NCBI GenBank assembly: GCA_928085145.1
Contig: OV725083.1
Location: forward strand, 39,803,728-39,867,727
Length of the DNA stretch: 64,000 nt
DNA from: Nezara viridula
Taxonomy: Eukaryota > Arthropoda > Insecta > Hemiptera > Pentatomidae
Reading direction: 5' to 3'
Part shown: piece by piece, positions 33,091 through 44,600 of the stretch
How the letters are laid out: the number at the start of each line of letters is the position of its first letter
How positions within the stretch are numbered: position 1 is the first letter of the stretch
Translations under genes and position numbers: made by a program
The notes under the pieces: model-generated
What the model saw: the letters and a program-made list of their open reading frames with translations, nothing else
What the model was told of the DNA's origin: nothing
Database searches by the model: none

Positions 33091-34297
33091 CCGAAGTCTT
33101 ACAAAATCGCAGAGCCGTAAACCGAACACCAAACTGCATGCATTGAGTACTGCATGCAATACTCAATCATCCACATCTCTATCACATGATGTCAAGGCAT
33201 GGGGTTATGAATGATATGAGCGGCATGTCGAATATAATTTAAATAATGTACACCGCTACAAGTACCCATTTTGAAAAGTTTCAAGTTGAATGATGTTTAT
33301 CTAGATTGTTAAGGTTATGCGACAAGGTGATATCGGGAAGCCATTATGAATCCTGACCAAGTTGAACTAGTTAGCATGTTAGTGAAGCCACTGGCTATTT
33401 GCATATCGATCAAGTCACCAGTGCCTCTGGGAAACTTCATCTCATCAAATCCCATGCATTTTAATGCTTGTTCCACCGACATAATCTTACGAATCATAGG
33501 CCCTCACAGCTCCAATTCACCGTATTTCCGTAGTCTTATCATTGGTATGTATTAGATTTAAAATTTCTATGTATAAATATATTCGAAAACATCAACTATA
33601 AGTTGTATTATTAGTACGAAGAGATGGTAGGTAACATGTAACCCCATTTTCTTTTTTTTTTTTTTTTACTTACCAGTGGTAGAATGTTTTAATCAGTATT
33701 GTCCGTCCCCGTCTTTTATTTATTAGTCCTTTATCTGTGAATAGTGTGTTAAATAAAATTTTGTGAATTTTTATGGTATCATCAGAAAGTTAACGTTTCT
33801 CTCTTTCATTTATCTTATGGAATAAGTTAGGCTGCTATTACAGATATGAATATTCCTTTGTGAAACAGGATAAAAATCAAAAATTGAAATATTACACCTG
33901 TGAAAATTTGTGGAAGTTTGCACTTAACACACTATGCACAGGTGCCACACATATAATATTTATACACCACTTTTTTTTTATAATCCAACAAAAATAACTG
34001 TTAGTCTTATCTTGAAAAAAAAAACGCTACAAATTATTATACAATGATTTATTATTTTCAAATAGTATTATTTCTTCGAATAAAATACATAAAACGTTGC
34101 CACACTAATACTTTTATATTATCCATTTTTGGTAGATAATTAAATTCAAGGATCAAATTATTCTTAAAATAACAATCTCGATTGTTTCCTTAGAAAACAA
34201 GTATTTTTATTTATGTTGTCTCATGTTTTATTTCTTCTGTTTCTCTAAGTTTTATTTTCCTTTCTTTTGTTATAATTTCTGTTGTTTTCGTTATTGT
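33091..34297. other. Unassigned DNA with a GC-richer block
   Basis: Bases 33300-33560 are less AT-rich and open on both strands (plus 33346-33555, minus 33497-33315). Each frame is closed by a stop just upstream of its first Met. A GTATGT donor-like site follows on plus at about 33545, but no good acceptor is seen. I recognise no domain. Part of 34020-34080 resembles the inverse of the family A end. Confidence 0.35.
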
Positions 34298-34688
34298 ATG
34301 TATGGTAGCGTTGCCCAAATGCGAGACCGAGAGGAGTCTTCGTCATGATCTTGGTCTTGCGGAAGAGTCCCGCAACAGCCTTGTAGTCACTTATTAGCTT
34401 TTTACTATACATATATTACTGCAACTTTTTAGATAGAAGAAACCTAACTAAGCTCGAATGAAAAATTAGAGGAGTTAAATGAAAAATTATATTGGTTATA
34501 CCAATTATTAACATATAGTAACTAAAATTGTCGAGTATTAGTAACTACTTAACCTTAATTTTTATTTTAAAAATCGATTTTTTTTTTTACCAGTCTCTTG
34601 GTCTTGGTCTTGCAACAGTTAAGCAGCCTTGGTTTTGGTTTTGCAAGGTGCTAGATCAAGACCGATTTTAGGCAACACTAATGTATGG
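34298..34688. mobile_element. hAT-like MITE with perfect 8-bp target duplication
   Basis: The element spans 34306-34680 (375 bp). The ends are TAGCGTTGCC and, inverted, TAGTGTTGCC. ATGTATGG flanks both sides (34298-34305 and 34681-34688), an exact 8-bp duplication typical of the hAT superfamily. The interior holds mirrored GGTCTTG repeats near both ends and an AT-rich centre with no protein. Relatives are at 37.04-37.41 and 47.10-47.40 kb. Confidence 0.85.
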
Positions 34689-34909
34689 TATGAATGAGTC
34701 TCTCACGTCTCAAATACTCGATGTCCTTAATTGAGGCAAAATGTTTTTTTTTCTCAATAAAATAAGATTTAAAAAAAAAGAAAGTATTCCAGTTACAAAA
34801 TAAAGAAAATGAACTTCGCATTAGAAAATATTCAAGAAGTTCAAAACACCTTATCTCTGCACCATGTTCGATTTTTATTGTTTTTTTGTTGTTTTTTTTT
34901 TGATAATTT

Positions 34910-35265
34910 ATTTATCTTTCGAAAACTACATTCACTTGATAAAATGTGTGTACTTTTGGAGTAATTCGGGAATAAAATCATGTATTAGTCACAACTTTTT
35001 TCCACGTTCTTTTCGGGGGAGTTAGTTGCATACATAAATTTAAAGTACTTCCAGGAGGAAACTTCAGGCAAGTTTTATTACAACCGTTTTTACGTTACAG
35101 TTTATAGCGGCAATTGTTTTTCGGCCGCCATTTTGAAACGAAAGGGCGTGTGATAATGTAGAGTTTGGAGAGGATCACCCTCAGGTTTCTGACTTGGATC
35201 CAAAGGATATAAAATTTCCAAATATTTGGCCCAGTAGTTTTTAGGAAAAGCTACGGCGTTAAATT
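34910..35265 (-). repeat. Family A, strongly diverged copy
   Basis: The minus strand retains AATGGCGGCCGAAAAACAAT-like, CTATAAACTGTAACG and GGTGATCCTCTCC blocks in family A order. Divergence is much greater than for the 30.7-kb copy, so it is older or a subfamily. Confidence 0.5.
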
Positions 35266-35932
35266 ATATTTCTTCTCAACATATCATAATCCTATTATCA
35301 TATAGCAATAATTTCTCTTTATTCGTAAGTTGGATTTCGATATCCCTCAAAAGGTTTCGTTTGAATTAGTTATCAGAAATGCAGAAATCTAGTCCAGACA
35401 AAGCTTCTGTGTTCTATTTTTTATTAATATCCGTGATATGATAATTTATTTATTTAATTACTAAACTACTACTGATAGCCAGGTTTTTTTTCAGGGTTTT
35501 TACACCTCAGTCTCAATAATAACTTTCATCTCCCGTTTCGGCGTAATATAATATTCTACTAAACGAGGCCGGCAAACATGTCGTGAGGAAGTCGACTAAA
35601 AAGGTTATCGCTTTACTGGGACAATATTTGCTGGAGTTTGGATATCATTAATAACAGAATTGTCGGCCCTTTTGGGGCAGCACTTAGCCGGATAATGGAG
35701 GTGTCAATCCTTTTTATCGAAAATAATGTCTCTTAGTCTTCTATAAAATCATATTTGTCTTGTTCGCTTTGTACCTCCCTCCTTCCCCCCCCCCCAAAAA
35801 AAAAGTAGGTTAAAAAAATATTCGTTTAGTACTACAAAACAAGTTTCTCAAGTCGGTATTCTAGTTTGGGTTTGAATAACATTAATAATATATTAAAATT
35901 ACAAAAGCTTATAGTTTTTTTTTTTTTTTTTT
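35266..35932. other. Unassigned AT-rich DNA
   Basis: Contains a C-homopolymer at about 35787-35796 and a poly-T at 35917-35937 that borders the tandem array. Nothing coding is recognised. Confidence 0.35.
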
Positions 35933-35939
35933 TTTTACA

Positions 35940-36530
35940 GTTTTAAATATTCAGGTGTAGTACAGTCGAAAATACGAATAAGATGAGAACAAACAAATAA
36001 TAAGAAAACAAAAAGAATTAAATACGTCTACAACAGTAATATTTAATAAGAATAATAAACAAAAAATAATAAGAATAAGGTACAATTATAAATATTCACG
36101 TGTAGTACAGTCGAAAGAACGGATATGATGAGAATAAAGAAAGAATAAGAAAACAAAAAGAATAAGTAACGACTACAAGAATAATATTTAATAAGAATAA
36201 TAAAAAAAAGTAATAAGAATAAAGTATAGCTAAAATAGTAAATGATATGAGAACTATAATGTGAGATAAGGATACAAAAAGAATAATTACGACTACAAGA
36301 ATAATATTTAATAAGAATAATAAACAAAAAATAATAATAATAAGGTACAATTTTAAATATTCACGTGTTGAAAATACGAATAAGATGAGAACAAAGAAAG
36401 AATAAGAAAACAAAAAGAATATTTACGACTACAAGAATAACATTTAATAAGAATAATAAAAACAACAAAATAATAATAAGGTATCGATAAAATAGTAAAG
36501 GTTATGAGAACTTTAATGTGAGATTAGGAT
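35940..36530. repeat. Tandem array with two alternating unit types
   Basis: The motif ACTACAAGAATAATATTTAA or a variant recurs near 36025, 36168, 36290 and 36424 (spacing about 143, 122 and 134 bases). Type 1 units carry AATATTCACGTGTAGTACAG and GATGAGAACAAAG. Type 2 units carry AAAATAGTAAATGATATGAG and AATGTGAGATAAGG. The order is 1-1-2-1-2. Long minus-strand open frames here are low-complexity artefacts. Confidence 0.7.
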
Positions 36531-36582
36531 ATATATAATATTATAAAAGATATATACAAGATATCTATCAATGTCTGAAACT

Positions 36583-36613
<31 letters not shown>

Positions 36614-37030
36614 GAAAGCTTCAATAAAAAAAACTTTTATTATATTATATCAAATATTTATTTATTTATAACATTTTGGTGTTATCTTTATAATTTTCAA
36701 ACAGATCACATTTATACACAGGCGCATCTACGGAGAGTGCTTTCAAGCTCAAGCCAATCTCTCCCCTCACCCCAAATGGTAAAACATTACCATGTCTTAT
36801 GAAAAAAATATTTAAAAATTATCTCAAAAAGTATTTTTGTAGGTGTTCTATAGGACTTCAAGAGTCACTTAAACCCCAGTTCATATAGTTAGTTAGTTTT
36901 TTGCTTCCACACTACCGAAGGTAGGGAAGCATTGTATATTTTTCTTCCAAAGTAATTATTATACTGTTTACCACCTTAATATATAAAAATAATATTTTTT
37001 TTCTTATTTTTTAGAAAAAAATACTTCATT
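36531..37030. other. Unassigned DNA with long poly-A
   Basis: A poly-A run of about 28 bases lies at 36582-36609. No repeat family or gene recognised. Confidence 0.4.
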
Positions 37031-37035
37031 TTTTG

Positions 37036-37405
37036 TAATGTTGTCCGAAATCAGTCTTGGTCTTGCAGGGCTCCTAGCTGTTGCAAGACCAAGACCAAGT
37101 CTAATAAAAAAAGATCGATTTTTTAAATAAAAATTAAGGCAAAATAGTTATTAATACTCGACAATTTTAGTTACTATATGATAATAATTGGTATAACCAT
37201 TATACTTTTGCATTTAACTCCTCTAATTTTTCATTTGGGCTTAGTTAGATTTCTTCTATCTAAAAAATTAAACTAATATCTCTGTAGTAATAAGCTAATA
37301 AGTAATTGTAAGACTGCTGCGAGACTCTTCCGAAAGATCAAGACCATGTCCAAGACTGAGTTTGCAATACCAATACTCATATTGGTCTCGCATTTGGGTA
37401 ACACT
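37036..37405. mobile_element. hAT-like MITE, inverted relative of the 34.3-kb copy
   Basis: Starts TAATGTTGTCC and ends GGGTAACACTA, about 370 bp, with the interior in reverse order relative to 34306-34680 (TTGCATTTAACTCCTCTAAT is shared inversely). Flanks are T-runs, so a target duplication cannot be judged. Confidence 0.75.
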
Positions 37406-37409
37406 ATTT

Positions 37410-38780
37410 TTTTTTCTTTTAAAGCAAATCTCCTTTCGATTACACTTTTGTGGAATTTTTTTAAAAACTAATTTGCTTATTTTTTAATTATATCAAAATT
37501 GAAAAAAAAAATCAGGTGTTAAACTGTATATAAAAATGATATATTTGAAAAAGATTATGTGAAATAACTTGATAAAGGTTTTTTTTTATAAAGAATTTAT
37601 CAATGTGATTAAAGATAGGCTATTTGTTAATTATTAATTCAATAATTTTTCCAGAAAACAATTTGTTATATAATAATACGTAATAAAAGGTTTAAATCGT
37701 GTATGAGTGTTTTTCACTATGAATATATTTTTTTTTTTAAATAAAAACGTATACAAACTTTTGACAGAATCCTTTTTTCCTTAAGATAAACTGTAAGCAA
37801 AAAAAAAAGGGATGAATATTTTAATAAAAGCGCATAACATTGGTTGTGAAAACAAAAGAGAAAAGCTGTCGGTATTTCCCCCTTTGATAAAGTTAATTGT
37901 TAAAACTGCCGGAAAAAAAGGAGGAAAAGGGGGTAAAAGAAAAAAAAAAAAAGCACAATGTGAAAAACACGTATGAAAAAGAAACGTTTAATATCATTAA
38001 CGTTTCTCCCTCTCACTTTTGTCGCAACTTTTAAACAGTTCTTTTCCTCCCTCTGTAATGTGATTATTCTTTTATTTTATCATCGAGTTAAAATACTCAT
38101 ATTATCTCTTATTTAACGCTTTTTTAACGTTTTTGTTTTTTTTTAAACGCGTTTATTTCAAAGGGCTCTCCTGTTTCAGGTTGTTTTCACCCTTGTATGT
38201 TTCACAAATGATTATTATAATTAAATTAACCGGTTATTGAAGCGGACTGGTCAATTTGTGTAATTAACCTATTACTAAGTTAGCTGTTACATTCTATAAT
38301 AGATTAATTATACCGTCATTACATCGTTACAGGACCCGAGAGGTGTTATCTTCATGTTTGAGGATTGTGTTCCTCTCCTATTATCCCCTTTAGTAATTGA
38401 TTATGTCGAATATAACCTTCACCCCATCATTATCTCGGGGAATATTAGAATAAATTGTTACTAATTTGTTGTGATTAAGTACGTATGTCATAATAGGTCA
38501 AATATAGAGGTAATATATTATTTATACGGTTTACATTATCTTATATATTACTAGTGAAGTACCCTCTAAACTTTTTTATTTGTAATCCCCATTTTACAAA
38601 TTATATAACTATAATTTACGTGTATTCTGTAGTTCGGATTTTATCAACATAAAATAAACGGAACAAAACCTCAGTTTATAATTTTTTTTTTTATTTCTTT
38701 GAAAATCTCTCTTATACTTCTCGCTTTACTGTCAATTTATATTATTATATAATTATTATTATTATTGGAAATTTGTAACC
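37410..38780. other. Unassigned AT-rich DNA
   Basis: Nothing recognised apart from homopolymer runs. No supported open frame. Confidence 0.35.
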
Positions 38781-38789
38781 ATAATAAGG

Positions 38790-38984
38790 GAGAAAGAATT
38801 CTGGGAATAAGATCATTTGATTTTCGACACTATTTCTTCTTTTCCTCTCCCTAACACGGCGTCGCGTCACGATACAATTTTGAGTAATAGAGGATGAAAA
38901 ATGAACAAATAGGATGAAACGATGAACCCTTGCTTACAATATTCATGTCCGATTTTTTAGTTTTTGAGATATTTTAATCCATAT
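38790..38984 (+). repeat. Family M repeat
   Basis: AACACGGCGTCGCGTCACG, a diverged spacer, then CTTACAATATTCATGTCCG and TAGTTTTTGAGATATTTTAA. The same order is at 63.36-63.53 kb. It abuts the minus-strand family A copy, so the two may belong to a composite. Confidence 0.5.
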
Positions 38985-39680
38985 CCAAAAACTGTGCAAA
39001 TTATTTCACAATGGTTTATTATTTCCAAACAATCATTAGTAATAAGCTAAAAAAAAAAAAGCATTACTTCAGTAACACATTCAAAATTTAAAAACCAAAA
39101 CAAAGGATATAACATTTGCGGTAGAACATATTAAAAAAAACTAGAGACCATATATTTGCTACATATTGTCCGGTTTTAACGATTTTTTTTTTTTTTTTAA
39201 GTAAATTCCGTAAACTTTTAAAAAAAAGTCTATATTTTTGAGTTATGCGGAATTTAATTTTACCATCCCTCGTAACTTTTTTTCCAGCTTCTCTTCGTTG
39301 AAGTATGTTATATAGATAAATTTAAAGGGCGTGGAGAAAATGATTTTGGCGAAGTTTCATTGAAATCGGTACATTCGTTTAGTCGCTACAGTCTATAGCA
39401 ACGCAGGTTCTTCAAACGTTTTTTAAAGTAAAAGGCGGATAGTCGATGAAGGAGGATCATCCTTATGTGACTTCTGATTTTATATCCAAATTTGAAAAAA
39501 ATCCGTCGAGTAGTTTCGGATAAAAACCGCGGACGTAGGACGGACAAAATAATTGTTATTCGTTTTTCGAATTCTGCCTATCTTGAAACGTTAAACCTCA
39601 AATTTTGAGAGGGGGTTAAGTTAATGAATTTTTTGGTCGATCACAATGGTTCATTATTGAAAATAATAAACCAAAAATAC
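38985..39680 (-). repeat. Family A interspersed repeat, near full length
   Basis: Reverse complement of the 210-985 layout: ATTTCACAATGGTTTATTAT at the low end and ATCACAATGGTTCATTATTG at the high end. All internal blocks are present, including ACCATCCCTCGTAACTTTT and CTACAGTCTATAGCAACGC. Confidence 0.75.
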
Positions 39681-39689
39681 TTGAATTAG

Positions 39690-40635
39690 TCGAATCTAAC
39701 CGACTTCACTCGAGCATTACCCCGAGCAGATCTGACGGCTTAATCCAATTCACTCAACAAAAAAAGTGCATAATGCGCCTGAAGAATTTTTCATTCTAAA
39801 AAAAAGATGTGTTATTAAATATTTTTGTTAATCTAGGAGGCCATTTATGGAGCTAATTCATTCCACCATCACCATAAAAAAAACATTTTCGATAATTAAA
39901 CGAGAACGAAATTCGTCAAGAGTTTCATTCCGCAAATGAAGCCCAGCGCCACAGTCACGCCAAACACACATTATCTTGAGCCATATCCTCCTCTGATCAG
40001 TCAGGAAGGAGACATTAAAGGACAATCACTTAGGAAGGAGGACGACAGAGAAGTTTTTGCATTAAACGAGGGACGAGGCGCAGCGTTGGAGTGTTGGTAG
40101 GGGGATCGGCATTGTTGGAGTGTTGTTGCTCCATTGTAGTCCTCCTAATGAGAGAAACAGAAAGAGGGGCGACAATGCTCAACAACAATGTCCACCGTTG
40201 GCACAATGCGACCTCCGCCTCTTGTTCGCCCGCGTCTCCTCTAGAACTTTATAGGCTCTATTTTATACCGATACATATCCAGTACAAGAAATACAAAGAT
40301 GTATAGTATTCCTTGAGTGCGGATTTCTCGAAACGATTTTTAATTTTTTTTTAAAAAGTTCCCAATTAATTACAAAATCCTCATATTTATACGTGACAAC
40401 AATAATAATAGGGTAAAAACACCAATAGCTGACAGTGTACCGGATACCTGACATCCTCCTCTAAAAACCGTAATAATAATATTTCAGGACCTTCTGACCT
40501 CTATTTCCTATATTTTTAGTTTCTATCTTTTCTCCTCGTATGTTTATCTGCTTAGCTCTGTCTTGCCGGGAACTGTTACCGAAATAATGATTAGCGGAAT
40601 AGGAAGGGTCCCTCATGGTTCTTGGAATATTTTTA
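39690..40635. other. GC-richer island, unassigned
   Basis: Bases 39930-40270 are clearly GC-richer and non-repetitive within the window. A 71-codon frame (40091-40306) has no recognisable domain. This could be a decayed or conserved host segment such as an untranslated exon or promoter. I see no firm signal for either. Confidence 0.35.
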
Positions 40636-40639
40636 GAGT

Positions 40640-41110
40640 ATGTTTTCTAACTTGGAACCCCCGTACCAGACTGAAACGATTAGAAACCGCCCGACGTTTT
40701 CGACTACTGCAGCACTTACTAGACGAACGCACTAAACTTCCAACTACTTACAAAAGACTCATATATATTACTATAATAAGGCTTATTTGGACTTAACGGG
40801 ATCGAGCATTGGGGCTCTGCTAAACCATCGAATTCCTTTCGTATCCAATCCCTACTATCCAAAATCCTTCGTAAAATTCTCAATGCTCCCTACTTTGTCA
40901 CAAATAAAATCATCCATAACGACCTTAATGTTCTGTATGTTTCCGATTTGGCCCAATTCAAATACTTATACTTCCATTGTAAACTTCAGAAACATCCCAA
41001 TCTCATCGTCTCCAACCTTGCTTCCTCTTCGATTCCTAATAACTTTCCGAGGCGTTTGAAAACAACATGGTCTCATAATTTAATGTAGAAATATATTAGA
41101 GTATTACGAG
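40640..41110 (+). pseudogene. Jockey LINE C-terminus, frameshifted
   Basis: One frame gives LTWNPRTRLKRLETARRFRL and then TTYKRLIYITIIRLIWT. After a stop at about 40797 a second frame gives NHRIPFVSNPYYPKSF, a shadow of the SKILRKILNAPYFVTNKI region, and a third recovers the DLAQ...LQKHPNLIVSNLASSSI end. The 3' UTR (ATATTAGAGTATTACGAG) starts at about 41090. It is a multiply shifted dead copy. Confidence 0.75.
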
Positions 41111-41614
41111 TTCCTCTACAAGGAAATAGACATTTAAGAATGACATAATTTTTAAAATTGTTTGTATCTGGGTAAAATTATTCCATCCATTCAAATTTTA
41201 CGTATATTATACTACGATACCACTTCGATGTCCTTCCGACAATTAATAAAATATTTTTCCAAAATTTTTAAGTAGCGCCGTTGTTTCTCCGGATGAGACG
41301 AAATTTCGACTATGTTAGAGAATTCAAAATACAAGGAAAAAGTACAGAATTTATTTTTTTTTCTAATTTATTTCAATTTAAAAAAAAAACCTATATATTT
41401 GTCTATTCATTTAATCAATTTTTTACTTTTCTAGGTTACTGGAGGCCTTTAAGGATTGAGATGAAACAGTATGTTATTTATTTATTGTTATTTTTTTTAG
41501 ATTTAAATTATTTCATTGCTTGTTAGATTTGTCACGTATCCGTTGTATAGAAAATATTTCCCAAACGTTTTAAAAAATACGAAATCAGCATAAAGCTAAC
41601 AAAAAAAAAATACA
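41111..41614. other. Unassigned AT-rich DNA
   Basis: An 81-codon frame at 41281-41526 is Phe/Tyr-rich without a domain. Nothing else recognised. Confidence 0.35.
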
Positions 41615-41915
41615 AAAGGTAATTATGTTAAGGTATACTGTAGCGCCTAAACGAATGTACCGATTTCAATGAAACTTCGCTAAAGTCATTTTCTGGATAC
41701 CCTTTAAATTTATCTATATAACATACTTCAACGAAAAGAAGCCGGGAAAAAATTACGAGGGATGTTAAAATTAAATTCCGAATAACTCAAAAAGTATACA
41801 CATTTTTGTCAATATTGAATATGGTTTTTTAAAAGTTTATGGAATTTCCAAAAAAAAAAAAAAAAAACGTTAAAATTGAACAATTAGGAGGAAAGATATG
41901 GTCTCTAGTTTTTTT
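41615..41915 (+). repeat. Family A partial copy
   Basis: Runs from GGTATACTGTAGCGCCTAAA through AACATACTTCAACGAAAAGA to GGAAAGATATGGTCTCTAG, then breaks off. The extent resembles the 27.6-kb partial copy. Confidence 0.65.
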
Positions 41916-42029
41916 TCCCTGAAGATGCGAAAAAAATTTTAATTGTTGAGACTAAAAATCCTCTTTTCTATAGATATTTAATAAAGAATCTTTCCTAAGA
42001 ACATCTTTCATATGAAATAAGTACCTAAA

Positions 42030-42192
42030 TTTATACCTTTATTCTCAGTTCTATATTTCAACACTGCAATCACCACCTCTGGAATCAACTTACTCACTGT
42101 CTGTATAGATAACTTTTTCAACTAAAAATATCACTAAAATGGCATCTGCAAAAATGTTGAAATTGGAGTTCGTCATTCCGTGGTTATAAAAG
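42030..42192. repeat. Family N half copy
   Basis: TTATTCTCAGTTCTATATTT and GTTGAAATTGGAGTTCGTCA match one half of the palindromic element at 20.84-21.12 kb. Confidence 0.55.
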
Positions 42193-43110
42193 CAAAGACA
42201 GTTGTGTGGTTTATAAAAGCAGATGGAGTGACTAGATTTTTATTGCCTGTCGTCGATATATTAAATAGACATTTTGTAATTATAATGATCTTAATGACTT
42301 GTTATCTTTAAGCTTTAGCTTCGTTTAAAATCCACTTTAAAAAATTTTATAATAGCTCAGCATTGCCAGAAAATAATTTTTATTTAAAGTATATCGGTAA
42401 GTGAAAGTTGTGTGTTGCACGCACCAGATTTTTTTAATTGTATGTTACGGTTACCCAAATGAAAGCATGACCAAGACGAGATTTTGCCAGTTGTTGTGTA
42501 CGTTGCATTTAATTTTGAATCTATTTAATACTGCCCCGCTTAAATAACCCAGTTGACATTATACTCTGAGAGCTTTTTAAAAACAGATTAAAGGACATAT
42601 TTCATAAAAATAATTCAAACTAATTTCCGAACGGAGGCGGAGTGAGCTATGATAAGAAAGCAAGGAGTACCGATAAGGGAGAATGGAACATGCCGCCCTG
42701 ATACTGGTTTAATTTCCTGGACTGAAACAGACCCCTCTCGCTTAGCATAGTAATCACCAGGGGGCTCCACGGTCGTATATAATTATGAAAGCCCTATTTC
42801 ACTGGGAAACTTACAAGCAGGGATGAAAACATTCCGTTTGCGAATTAAAAGCAGCATTAAAACTCTCTTAACAGTTTTGTTTTTCAAAAACCTATAAAAG
42901 TTTTATTATTTAAGGAGCTCATTAAAGCGTTTATTGTTTCTTTTATTTAAAGCTACTATATTCTTGGAAAGATTCATAAATCTCCTTAGACTTTGCAATC
43001 CTGAATCTTATAACTTACATTTTCTAATATTTTGAATTTATTATGAAGAATATTATTTTTCCTGGAGTGTTTAATTTTTATACTTGACTTTCAAATGAAG
43101 TTAAAAATCT
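42193..43110. other. Unassigned DNA
   Basis: Bases 42437-42515 show GTTACCCAAATGAAAGCATG and ACCAAGACGAGATT, a possible end of the 34.3-kb MITE family. Bases 42620-42800 are GC-richer with no recognised gene. Confidence 0.35.
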
Positions 43111-43111
43111 A

Positions 43112-43215
43112 CACTATACAGGTTGTTCCTTAAGTACAGGAAGATATTTATAAGAATGTTGTCAGACTTCAAGAGCTTCAAACACAGTCGTATAACCATT
43201 TTACATAAAAAATAT
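43112..43215 (+). repeat. Family I terminal fragment
   Basis: TATACAGGTTGTTCCTTAAG then AGGAAGATATTTATAAGAAT and CAAGAGCTTCAAA match the start of the 46.42-kb copy. Confidence 0.45.
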
Positions 43216-43486
43216 GTTTTTTTTTTTTTTGTTTTTTTTTACATATATAAATAAAACTTGTATTTAGAAAATTATGTTTGTTATAATACATCTCAGATCA
43301 TGGAAAAAAAAAATAATAATAGTTTTGCAACAGTTAAGTAAAGCCATTTTTACTGAAAACCACGGGTACTTCCAGGTGACAGAATGAAAATTCACACAAT
43401 TTGTTTTGCACAACTTCAGATGAATATCAAGTTTTTGACTAGTAAACCTCAACTTAATTAATATGGACCTTTTTTTAAAAACAATT
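43216..43486. other. Unassigned AT-rich DNA
   Basis: A 62-codon minus frame without domain; nothing recognised. Confidence 0.3.
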
Positions 43487-43608
43487 TATTCGAAATATTT
43501 ACAACTGTATTACAATATAAATACATCAAGTAAATGTGTACACAAGAATATAATCACTTGAAAACGCTTGTTGAGAAACTACCCACAGGTAGCACTCTAA
43601 TAATATGT
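43487..43608 (-). repeat. Jockey LINE 3' UTR
   Basis: Follows the coding remnant directly on the minus strand: AGACATATTATTAGAGTGCT, ACC, then GTAGTTTCTCAACAAGCGTT and a tail resembling ATACAGTTGTAAATATTTCG. It defines the 3' UTR shared by about a dozen other copies in the window. Confidence 0.8.
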
Positions 43609-44185
43609 CTACATAAAGAGATCACGGGACCATCTTCTTTTCAGACGCCTCGGAGGATTATCAGGAATTGAAGAGGAAGCAAGATTAGAAACGAGAGGAT
43701 TCGGATGGTTATGAAGTTTATTATGGAAGGATAAGTATCTGGATTGGGCCAAATCGGAAACATATGGAACATTAAGGTCATTATGGATTATTTTATTTGT
43801 GACAAAGTAAGGAGCATTGAGCATTTTACGAAGGATTTTGGATTGTTAGGATTGGATACGATAGGGATTTGATGGTTTAGTGGAACCCCATAGCTCAACA
43901 CTGGAAGTCCAAATAGGCCTTATTATAGTCATGTATATTAGTCTTTTGTAATATATAGGAAGTTTAGAGCGTTTGCCTAGTAAGTGTTGGAGTAAGCGGA
44001 AACGTCGAGCAGTTTCTTGTGGTTTCAGTCTTGTATGAGGATTCCAAGTGAGACGTTTGTCCAAGTGGAGTCCAAGATATCGGATTTTTTCAGCAGAGAT
44101 AAGTGGGGTGTTATTAAAGGATACTGTAGGACAGGAAGTCATAGGTTTACGACGAAATATGGACTTAAAGCTTATTAAATGAGGA
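43609..44185 (-). pseudogene. Jockey-clade LINE ORF2 C-terminus, one in-frame stop
   Basis: The best Jockey remnant here. A single minus-strand frame runs from about 44185 to 43609: IRYLGLHLDKRLTWNPHTRL (the conserved YLG-x-LD-x-LTW block after the RT palm), RRFRLLQHLLGKRSKLP, KRLIYMTIIRPIWTSSVELW, then one TAA at 43848-43846, then QSKILRKMLNAPYFVTNKI, DLAQSRYLSFHNKL and the basic terminus SIPDNPPRRLKRRWSRDLFM. Family members usually end just this way, without RNase H. The endonuclease and most RT domains are absent, so the copy is 5'-truncated as is normal for LINEs. It cannot make a functional enzyme. Confidence 0.85.
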
Positions 44186-44214
44186 ACTTCTTCAAAAAAT
44201 GACTATCTGTAGTA

Positions 44215-44490
44215 TAATTGGATGATGATTTGAAAAATTCCTAAATAATTTATGACGTTTTCAAAAACATAATTTAGCTTAGTTTAGCCGTTCAAAAATT
44301 CCCTTTAAATGTATTTAACCTTAACATACTCCACTTTCGTTGGAGGTAAATTTTGTCTAGTTTACATCGAAGCAAGTTTTAATTACTTGAATTAAATATT
44401 TCTTTAGTTATCGTTTTCTGTTCAACAAACAACATGACTTACTTTAAAAAAAGCAACACAAAACTTGGATTTCCTACTTTTTAAAGCTAA
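44215..44490 (-). repeat. Family I repeat, inverted
   Basis: Minus strand shares TAAACTAGACAAAATTTACC, AAGTAAGTCATGTTGTTTGT and TTTTTTAAAGTAAG with 31.45 and 46.42 kb, diverged. Confidence 0.5.
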
Positions 44491-44507
44491 GATGTAGGCC
44501 ATTGTTT

Positions 44508-44600
44508 ATACCCTGATGCTGACCCACATGCTCAGGTTGAAACTTCGGCACCAATAAAATTCTTTAAAATGACTGCTTCTTTACTATTTATTACCTATGA
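44508..44600 (+). repeat. Penelope-like tail relic with decayed hammerhead core
   Basis: ACCCTGATGCTGACCC, then GCTCAGGTTGAAACTTCGGC. The CTGATGA box has lost its last A (now C) and the ACGT has become ACTT, so the core is broken though stem II can still form. Followed by ACCAATAAAATTCTTTAAAA. Confidence 0.5.

Noticed and set aside
36043..36413. Long minus-strand frames rich in Leu, Ile, Ser, Tyr and Phe
   Set aside because: They lie entirely in the A-rich tandem array and change length with unit boundaries; low-complexity artefact rather than a membrane protein.
35940..36530. Possible CRISPR array
   Set aside because: Unit spacing is irregular, the repeated core is long and AT-rich, the spacers are related to each other, no cas genes exist and the DNA is eukaryotic.
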